A stretch of 19,713 bases of DNA, from contig CAWUKT010000109.1 of assembly GCA_963923035.1 (NCBI GenBank), forward strand, positions 1 to 19,713. The letters are read 5' to 3'. The translations under genes were made by a program, and so were the position numbers. The notes under the pieces were generated by a model, which had not been told where the DNA came from, did no database searches, and was given only the letters and a program-made list of their open reading frames with translations. This document shows positions 14,556 to 19,713 of the stretch, piece after piece. Every line of letters starts with the position of its first letter. Within the stretch, counting starts at the first letter, position 1. The DNA is from CAWUKT01 sp963923035 (GTDB taxonomy: Bacteria > Bacteroidota > Bacteroidia > J057 > JADKCL01).

Positions 14556-16739
14556 ATGTCTCGTTTGCTTTGTATGGTTGCGTTGGTCATGGCGATGTGT
14601 ACAGCATTGTTGGGCCAGAACATTACCCTGCCTTCGGCGGAGGGATATACCCTTGCGGATACCCAGCAGGTATTGGACCTCAACGAAGAATTCAAATCCT
14701 ATTTTCAGAACGATCCGGAGAAGGCCCAGGAAGCGGCGGAGAAGGCCCTGGCCATTTCCCAGGCCCTCGACTACAAGACCGGGATTTCCCGGATGAGCAA
14801 TAACCTCGGCGTCTTCCATTCCAACCAGGGAGACTATCCCCTCGCCCTCAATTACCATTTCCAAAACCTCCGCCTCCTCAAAGAGAACGAATTGACCCAC
14901 AAATTGGGGAACTGCCACAACAATATTGGCACGGTGCTCTACGAAAAAGGCGACTTGGATGCCGCTTTGGTAGAATTTTACCGGGCCTATCAGTACTATG
15001 AAGAATTCAGGGACACCATCGGGGCTGCCCATATCCTCAATAATGTGGGATCCCTGTTCATGGACCAGGGGCGACTTCCCCAGGCCCAAAACATATTTTT
15101 TGCCTGCCTGAGAATCAGGGAAACCCAGGGCGATTCCTCTTATATCGCCCCTCTCTATTCCAATATCGGGACCATTTACCTCCACCAGGGCGACTACGAA
15201 TCGGCCGAGTCCTATTATTTCAAGGCGCTGAATGTGGGCAAAAGCATGCAGGATGATTATTCGGTGGCGGCGGCCCTGAACGATTTGTCGACGGTGTACG
15301 GAGAGAGCCACCGGCATGCGGAGGCGATGGACATGTCGCGCCGTGCCCTCCGGGTGGCCTCTAATATCAGCGATCGCCAAGGCATGGGGGAGGCCCATTT
15401 GGGGCTCGCAGAGGAGTTTCAGATGATGAAGGAAGCGGACAGTGCCTTGTACCACGCCCGCAAGTCGATGTTGATTTGTTCGGAAACGGGGCGCTACCAC
15501 GGACAGACGGCCTCGCACGGGATTTTGGGGGGCATTTACAAGGAGCAGAAGCAATACGACTCGGCCCGGGTCCACCTGGAGCAGGCCGTGGGCCTCGCCA
15601 ATTCGAACCAGTTCCTGGACCTCCACCGCCAATTCCTGGAGGACCTGAGCGATGTCTACGCGAAGTTGGGAGATTATGAATCGGCCTACCAGTCCCACCA
15701 GCAGTTTTTCGGGCTGCACGAGAAGATATTTTCCGAAGAGAACAATGCCCGGCTCCTCGAACTCCAGCAGCGCTACCAGGTGAATTTGCAGGAGGAAACG
15801 ATTCTGGACTTGGAATACGAGCAGGCCCAGAATGAGCTTCGGATCACCCGGGGACGCTTTATCCTGACCATTTTCCTGGCGGCACTCTTGATGTTGATCG
15901 GGGTGGCGGGGATCCTGTTTTACCGAAACCGCAAGAAGCAACAGATGTCCAAAATGGTCCGGCAGCAGAAGGAAGAGGTGGAGGAACGGAACAAATGGAT
16001 CGAGCAACAGAACCGCCAGATTCTCGAGATCAACAATAACCTGGGGCAAATGGTGGAAACGCGGACAGCGGCGGTTCAGGCGGCGAAGGACGAATTGGAT
16101 GTGTTCCTGTACCAGAGTGCGCATGCCCTGCGGCGGCCCGTGGTTCGGATCGAAGGGCTGCTGAGTTTGTTGGAGGACAAGCTGAAATCGCCGGAAGATG
16201 CGGTTTTGGTCAACCATATCCAGGTCAGTTTGAATGACATGGACGACCTGCTCCACCAGTTGGTCATGGTGAATGAGGTGGAAAGGAAGGACCCGGAGCT
16301 CGAGCCAGTGCATTTGGGTAGCGTGGTGGAAAGTGTGCGGAAGGAACTGGATTTGCGGGGGGGGAATATGGAACTGGTGGGCGATACCGGGTTCGAATTG
16401 CTGACGGATGAGCGCTTGCTGAAGAAGTTGGTGGAAATTGCGGCCGTGAACTCGGTGCAGTATTGTGATGGGACGCCCCATATCAAGGTTTTGGCCGAGA
16501 ACCACGGGGACCGGATCGATATTACGATTACTGACAATGGCCGGGGGATTCCCAAAGGCGAGGAAGAAAAGGTCTTCGAGATGTTCTACCGCGCCGACCA
16601 CCGCATCCGCGGCAATGGACTCGGCCTCTACGTCATCCGCAAGATTTGTGAGCGTCTCCACGGCTCCGTCCGCATTGTCCCCGATCCCTCTGCCCTTGGA
16701 ACCACCCTCCTCGTTTCCCTTCCACCCCACGCCCTCTAA
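14556..16739 (+). CDS. TPR-containing sensor histidine kinase
   Basis: The 727-residue protein has a signal peptide (residues 1-20, ending ALLG), a periplasmic region of about 400 residues made of TPR-like repeats (for example NNLGVFHSNQGDYPLALNYH, and again with NNIGTVLYEKGDLDAAL), one transmembrane helix (about 435-456) and a coiled coil (about 457-510). The cytoplasmic kinase has its H-box at SAHALRRP, phosphoacceptor H523. HATPase motifs are the N-box AAVNSVQYC (N632), G1 DNGRG (660-664), an F-box-like VFEMFYRAD, and G2 GNGLGL (686-691). I start at the ATG at 14556 because the signal peptide begins there; an in-frame TTG at 14547 is less likely. The H-box has Ala where most HisKA proteins have Asp or Glu after His. 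No response regulator lies next to it. The ligand is unknown; periplasmic TPRs suggest a protein partner. Confidence 0.92.
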   Translation: MSRLLCMVALVMAMCTALLGQNITLPSAEGYTLADTQQVLDLNEEFKSYFQNDPEKAQEAAEKALAISQALDYKTGISRMSNNLGVFHSNQGDYPLALNYHFQNLRLLKENELTHKLGNCHNNIGTVLYEKGDLDAALVEFYRAYQYYEEFRDTIGAAHILNNVGSLFMDQGRLPQAQNIFFACLRIRETQGDSSYIAPLYSNIGTIYLHQGDYESAESYYFKALNVGKSMQDDYSVAAALNDLSTVYGESHRHAEAMDMSRRALRVASNISDRQGMGEAHLGLAEEFQMMKEADSALYHARKSMLICSETGRYHGQTASHGILGGIYKEQKQYDSARVHLEQAVGLANSNQFLDLHRQFLEDLSDVYAKLGDYESAYQSHQQFFGLHEKIFSEENNARLLELQQRYQVNLQEETILDLEYEQAQNELRITRGRFILTIFLAALLMLIGVAGILFYRNRKKQQMSKMVRQQKEEVEERNKWIEQQNRQILEINNNLGQMVETRTAAVQAAKDELDVFLYQSAHALRRPVVRIEGLLSLLEDKLKSPEDAVLVNHIQVSLNDMDDLLHQLVMVNEVERKDPELEPVHLGSVVESVRKELDLRGGNMELVGDTGFELLTDERLLKKLVEIAAVNSVQYCDGTPHIKVLAENHGDRIDITITDNGRGIPKGEEEKVFEMFYRADHRIRGNGLGLYVIRKICERLHGSVRIVPDPSALGTTLLVSLPPHAL

Positions 16740-16857
16740 AGAAATCTGGTGATTTTTTGTCGCTGAATTTCAATTGATTACAATTTTATTTATTTTTTTC
16801 TTCATTCCAGTGCAACGCTTTTGGGAGGTCCTCCATCTACCTTACGAACGCCACCCA

Positions 16858-17427
16858 ATGAAACTGTTCAAAACATACACGGAAGAGGAAAAGCTGGTGC
16901 GGGATTGTGTCCGCGGCAAGGCCCGGGCCCAGGAAGCCCTCTACCACCAGCACTACCGCACCATGTACGGCGTATGTATGCGCTACTGCAAGGACCGGGA
17001 TGTTGCCGAGGACGTGTTGCAGGAAGGTTTCATCAAGGTGTTCAAAAACATCGACCGCTACCGCGGCTCAGGTTCTTTGGAAGGTTGGATCCGGCGGATC
17101 ATGGTCAATACGGCCCTCGAACACCACCGCAAGGTGGCCCGCTTCCTCCCGCTCGTCGACCTCGATGAGGCCCTCGACCAGGACGCTGGCTACGACGTTG
17201 TCAGCGACATGGGGCAGCAGGAAATCCTGCAACTCATCCAGGAATTGCCCGACGGCTACCGCACGATCTTCAACCTCTACGCCATCGAAGGCTTTACCCA
17301 CCGGGAAATCGCCCGGGAACTCGACATCTCCGAAGGAACCTCCAAGTCCCAGTACGCCCGGGCCCGGAGAATCCTCCAGGAAAAGGTCATCACTCTTTAT
17401 CAGGACGCTTATGGCAAGGCTCAGTAA
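16858..17427 (+). CDS. ECF-type RNA polymerase sigma factor
   Basis: The 189-residue sigma factor directs RNA polymerase to a regulon not visible here. Region 2 spans about 14-92, with the core-binding DVAEDVLQEGFIKVFKNIDRY segment (split near residue 58) and the -10-contacting RYRGSGSLEGWIRRIMVNTAL region. Region 4 spans about 124-177, with LPDGYRTIFNLYAIEGFTHR and the helix-turn-helix EIARELDISEGTSKSQYARA. The ATG at 16858 (MKLFKTYTEEE) fits the family; an upstream in-frame start at 16774 adds an unlikely hydrophobic leader. Its 3' end overlaps the next gene by 17 bases in another frame. I found no clear TAnnTTTG promoter; the 16740-16857 leader is AT-rich. Autoregulation through an ECF-type promoter is possible. 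Confidence 0.93.
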   Translation: MKLFKTYTEEEKLVRDCVRGKARAQEALYHQHYRTMYGVCMRYCKDRDVAEDVLQEGFIKVFKNIDRYRGSGSLEGWIRRIMVNTALEHHRKVARFLPLVDLDEALDQDAGYDVVSDMGQQEILQLIQELPDGYRTIFNLYAIEGFTHREIARELDISEGTSKSQYARARRILQEKVITLYQDAYGKAQ

Positions 17428-18280
17428 ATTCGATCGGGAAATCAAACAGCAAATGGACGGACTGGAAGGCGAACCTTCCGCCCGCGTTTGGGCAGGCATC
17501 CGCGAAGCTACCCCCGCCACCGGAACCGCCGCTTCCCGGGTACGCTACCGCATCGCCGCCATCCTCATCCCCGCCGCCCTCGTCGCCGGAGCCCTCATCA
17601 CCTGGAACCTCCTCCAGCAGGATACGCCCCAGGAATCCGGCATGGTCGAGCAACGACAAGAACAAGGCCTCCCCAAGATGGAGCCGAAGAACAGCACGCC
17701 GCTGGCCATTGAGCAGCCGAAAGCAGCTGGCGCCACCGATGAAGCTGTCGAAGAAGACGTGGTCGAGCCGGGTACGCAGCCCCGCCAGCAAACTGGGGTA
17801 GAGCCGCAGGAAGATGCGGGCTACCAAAAAGACAGCCGCAACCTGCCCGACCAAATCAATATGATCCCAGAACTGGACTATCAGGAAGTGGTTGACAACC
17901 AGGCGAAAGAACAGGTGATGCCCAACCTGAAGCCGGGCGAAGACCTGGAACCGGCCCCTCAGCAAGAGGAAATCATTGCCCAGAAGACTCCCCAGGAAGA
18001 AGCGGTGGAAGAAATCGCTCCTGAGCAGGGCCAGCAAGCTGGCAACAGCGGATCCGAGAAGCGCCAATTTGCCATCGCCGACCTGCGCGACATGAGCATG
18101 GACGATGTCAAAGAAAAGGCTGGCGCATTCCTGGGCAATGTGGCCCAGAATGCCTCGGACAAGATCGGTCTTCAGACCGACTATACAGAAGAAGAAATTG
18201 ACGCTCAACATACCCGCAAGAAGTTCAGCGCTTCCCTCGGAAAGTTCTCGATCAAGCGGATCAAGAAGTCAAAGAAATAA
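17411..18280 (+). CDS. Single-pass membrane protein, probable anti-sigma factor
   Basis: The 289-residue protein starts MARLSKFDREIKQQMDG at the ATG at 17411, inside the end of the sigma gene. A cytoplasmic N-terminus of about 45 residues contains EPSARVWAGIREA, like the short sigma-binding segments in Bacteroidota membrane anti-sigma factors. One transmembrane helix follows (about 46-67). The periplasmic part of about 220 residues is rich in Gln, Glu and Pro, with acidic low-complexity character to about residue 215. A more ordered segment (QFAIADLRDMSMDDVKEKAG) and a strongly basic tail (KFSIKRIKKSKK) close it. No zinc-binding anti-sigma motif is present. Assignment rests on position, coupling and topology. 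It is likely co-transcribed with the flanking genes. Confidence 0.78.
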   Translation: MARLSKFDREIKQQMDGLEGEPSARVWAGIREATPATGTAASRVRYRIAAILIPAALVAGALITWNLLQQDTPQESGMVEQRQEQGLPKMEPKNSTPLAIEQPKAAGATDEAVEEDVVEPGTQPRQQTGVEPQEDAGYQKDSRNLPDQINMIPELDYQEVVDNQAKEQVMPNLKPGEDLEPAPQQEEIIAQKTPQEEAVEEIAPEQGQQAGNSGSEKRQFAIADLRDMSMDDVKEKAGAFLGNVAQNASDKIGLQTDYTEEEIDAQHTRKKFSASLGKFSIKRIKKSKK

Positions 18281-18316
18281 ACACTACACATCCACAAACC
18301 CACAAAGCACACTGAC

Positions 18317-19165
18317 ATGAAAAAGTTACTCCTTCTCCTCGCGGCCATCGCGATGGCCCTCCCGACCTTTGCCCAAGATGACAGCGACGGCGGAACCGAT
18401 ACCACTGAAATCTCCGTCGGAAAGCGTACCATCATCATTGTTTCCAACGACGATGACGAAGACAAAGATGTGATCGTTATGGATGAAGAAGGTGAGACGA
18501 TTGAGTCCATCACCGTCACCGACGAAGACAAAAAAGACAAGAAGAACGTCAAGGTGGACTTCGTCAACCTGGACCTCGGAATGAACTACCTGATCGACGG
18601 CAATTCTTTCGGTGTCTCCCAGGAAAACTCCATGCTGGAAAACAAGCCCCTGAACTCCACGCACTTTGCCATCCACCTCGTAAAGACCCGCGTGAACCTC
18701 ATCCGCCACAAGGTCAACCTGGTCACGGCCATTACCCTTGACAACAACCGTTTTGCCTTCCGCGATCCGATCATCGTTGTCCCCGACCAGAACAGTCTGA
18801 CCCTCATCGAAGACAGCGTCAGCTACCGCAAGAGCAAGCTGATCTCCTGGCACGCCCAAATCCCGCTGCTGCTGAACTTCCAGACCAGCCCCAACAACGA
18901 AAAGCGCAACTTCCACATCTCCGCCGGTGGCTATGCTGGCCTGATGTTCCACGCCAAGACCAAGCGCAAGGGCGACTCCATTGGCAAGGTCAAGCAGCAG
19001 GACGACTTCAACCTGAACCCCGTCCGCTACGGAGTGACTGGCCGGATTGGCTACCGGGGCCTCGAGCTCTACTGCAACTACAACCTGACCAGCATGTTCG
19101 CCGAGGGCGAAGGACCTGAAATCATGCCGATCAACTTCGGCATCTCCCTGACGGGCATGATGTAA
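18317..19165 (+). CDS. Outer-membrane beta-barrel protein, PorT-like
   Basis: The 282-residue protein has a signal peptide (1-20, ALPTFAQ) and then a very acidic stretch (about 21-75), with NDDDEDKD, MDEEGE and TDEDKKDKK blocks. From about residue 80 it shows alternating strands typical of Bacteroidota outer-membrane beta-barrels: VDFVNLDLGMNYLID, WHAQIPLLLNFQT, FHISAGGYAGLMFHAKT, and a final RIGYRGLELYCNYNLTSMF and INFGISLTGMM. The order sigma factor, membrane protein, small barrel is typical of envelope-response cassettes in this phylum. It starts 36 bases after the membrane protein. The acidic N-terminus could contact the basic tail of the preceding protein; that is inference. Confidence 0.82.
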   Translation: MKKLLLLLAAIAMALPTFAQDDSDGGTDTTEISVGKRTIIIVSNDDDEDKDVIVMDEEGETIESITVTDEDKKDKKNVKVDFVNLDLGMNYLIDGNSFGVSQENSMLENKPLNSTHFAIHLVKTRVNLIRHKVNLVTAITLDNNRFAFRDPIIVVPDQNSLTLIEDSVSYRKSKLISWHAQIPLLLNFQTSPNNEKRNFHISAGGYAGLMFHAKTKRKGDSIGKVKQQDDFNLNPVRYGVTGRIGYRGLELYCNYNLTSMFAEGEGPEIMPINFGISLTGMM

Positions 19166-19322
19166 GCATAACCTCCGGGGCGGGAGCGACCATCCAGAAT
19201 CTCCCTTTAGCAAATGACTCCAACGAACATTCACAGACCTGACAACCATTTCAAAGGTCACCCGCCCCCTTCTTTTGACCGTTCCCTCTTCTCATTATTT
19301 AATACTTCAAAGTTTGGTAAAC

Positions 19323-19670
19323 ATGGACCGGCCCTCCCAGGCCGGTCTCTCTTTTGTGGATCCACTTCCCTTTTCCCATCCGAGGTTGACCCCTTCGAAC
19401 CCCGCGCCCCAATTTTCCGCCTGGGAGCTGCACCTTTCTGCCGAAGAACTACGCCTTTCCACCCCGGCGCTCCACTGTTCCAGTCCACCGCTCCAATGTT
19501 CCGCCCCAGCACTTCACCGGTCCACCGCCGAAGTGCGGTTTTCCACTCCCGAGGTGGACTCTTCCACCAAAAACATAGAAAGTTGGGCTCGATTTGTCGA
19601 AACTTCTACCAGTGACACTCCCCTATCGGGCACGATCGGTAGAAACTTCGACCGATCGGAGGCCGTGTAA
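19323..19670 (+). CDS. Possible small heptapeptide-repeat protein
   Basis: The 115-residue frame from ATG 19323 contains about ten, perhaps twelve, consecutive seven-residue units of the form x-[AE]-[LV]-x-x-S-[TAS], such as PALHCSS, PPLQCSA, PALHRST, AEVRFST and PEVDSST. Across units, the third base of the Leu/Val codon varies freely (t, g, c, a), while the second base of that codon and the first two bases of the Ser codon are nearly fixed. The other two frames I tested (plus frame from 19214, minus frame ending 19258) would place invariant bases at third positions. This favours the chosen frame being translated, or having been so. No family is recognised, there is no signal peptide, and the start lies under a strong hairpin. 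It could be a pseudogene or non-coding repeat. Confidence 0.4.
   Translation: MDRPSQAGLSFVDPLPFSHPRLTPSNPAPQFSAWELHLSAEELRLSTPALHCSSPPLQCSAPALHRSTAEVRFSTPEVDSSTKNIESWARFVETSTSDTPLSGTIGRNFDRSEAV
19326..19354 (+). terminator. Candidate terminator after the beta-barrel gene
   Basis: A perfect 8-bp stem, GACCGGCC (19326-19333) with GGCCGGTC (19340-19347), has a six-base loop and is followed by TCTCTTTTG. It lies 160 bases past the barrel stop, and overlaps the ATG (19323) of the following repeat frame. It may therefore act as a terminator, or as a structure hiding that start. Confidence 0.6.
19359..19568. repeat. Degenerate 21-bp tandem repeat, ten units
   Basis: Ten uninterrupted units of exactly 21 bases run from 19359 to 19568. 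Positions 16 and 17 of the unit (TC) are invariant, position 8 is T in nine of ten, and a TTCC core recurs at the same place. Two further units (to 19610) keep the phase but are more diverged. There are no unique spacers, so it is not a CRISPR array. Confidence 0.75.
19596..19658. repeat. Inverted repeats after the 21-bp array
   Basis: GTCGAAACTTCTACC (19596-19610) faces GGTAGAAACTTCGAC (19638-19652), complementary at 13 of 15 positions. Nested on the right, CGATCGGT (19633-19640) pairs perfectly with ACCGATCG (19651-19658) around a ten-base loop. No T-run follows, so this is not an obvious terminator. Confidence 0.55.
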
Positions 19671-19713
19671 AAACGCCCATTCAAATTGATTCCCAGCCAA
19701 GAGTCGGAGTTTC

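Noticed and set aside
14532..16730. 732-codon open frame antisense to the histidine kinase
   Set aside because: The plus strand encodes a complete signal peptide, TPRs and all kinase motifs. The antisense product has no recognisable domain and mirrors the codon bias of the sense gene.
19359..19568. CRISPR array
   Set aside because: The units are contiguous with no unique spacers, and are degenerate.
19214..19615. Alternative plus-strand frame across the 21-bp repeat
   Set aside because: It places invariant repeat positions at third codon bases, whereas the frame from 19323 places the most variable bases there.

Overview
The window reads as chromosomal DNA of a Bacteroidota bacterium, probably of the Saprospiria/Lewinella-like kind with moderately high GC. 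The evidence is a secreted protein with a C-terminal type IX secretion (T9SS) type A sorting domain, several start sites without Shine-Dalgarno sequences, and promoters of the Bacteroidota form TTG-N20/21-TAnnTTTG ahead of rpsF, glnS and the Rpn gene. The closer taxonomic placement is inference.

Layout. Positions 1-343 hold no convincing gene but do contain a run of compact hairpins. An orphan MacB/FtsX-type ABC permease (344-1567) is followed by a T9SS-exported DxDPG-repeat protein, probably a beta-propeller (1630-3420). The ribosomal operon rpsF-rpsR-rplI (3535-4678) has a clear promoter, a foldable leader and a strong terminator. A tiny, very basic secreted protein faces it (4798-5082, minus) with its own terminator. 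A 320-base pyrimidine-rich gap leads to a YHYH-family lipoprotein (5405-6352) and a small membrane-anchored protein whose predicted mature N-terminus is histidine (6358-6936). A GH57/DUF3536 glycoside hydrolase (6938-9358, minus) converges on that pair.

An AT-richer accessory patch (9548-10723, minus) carries an Rpn-family PD-(D/E)XK nuclease followed after 11 bases by a separate copy of the nuclease's own C-terminal module. glnS (10810-12507) and an eight-TPR protein fused to a PRMT7/9-like arginine methyltransferase domain (12532-14292) follow on the minus strand. Divergent from the latter is a TPR sensor histidine kinase (14556-16739). Next comes an envelope-signalling cassette: an ECF sigma factor, an overlapping single-pass membrane protein (probable anti-sigma factor) and an outer-membrane beta-barrel (16858-19165). 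The right end carries a degenerate 21-bp tandem repeat that encodes a heptapeptide repeat in one frame (19359-19610).

The most unusual items are the duplicated stand-alone Rpn C-terminal module, which matches the logic of an Rpn toxin with a C-terminal antitoxin; the bacterial TPR-PRMT fusion with a correctly spaced double-E loop; and the heptapeptide repeat at the right edge. No tRNA, rRNA, CRISPR array or insertion sequence was found.
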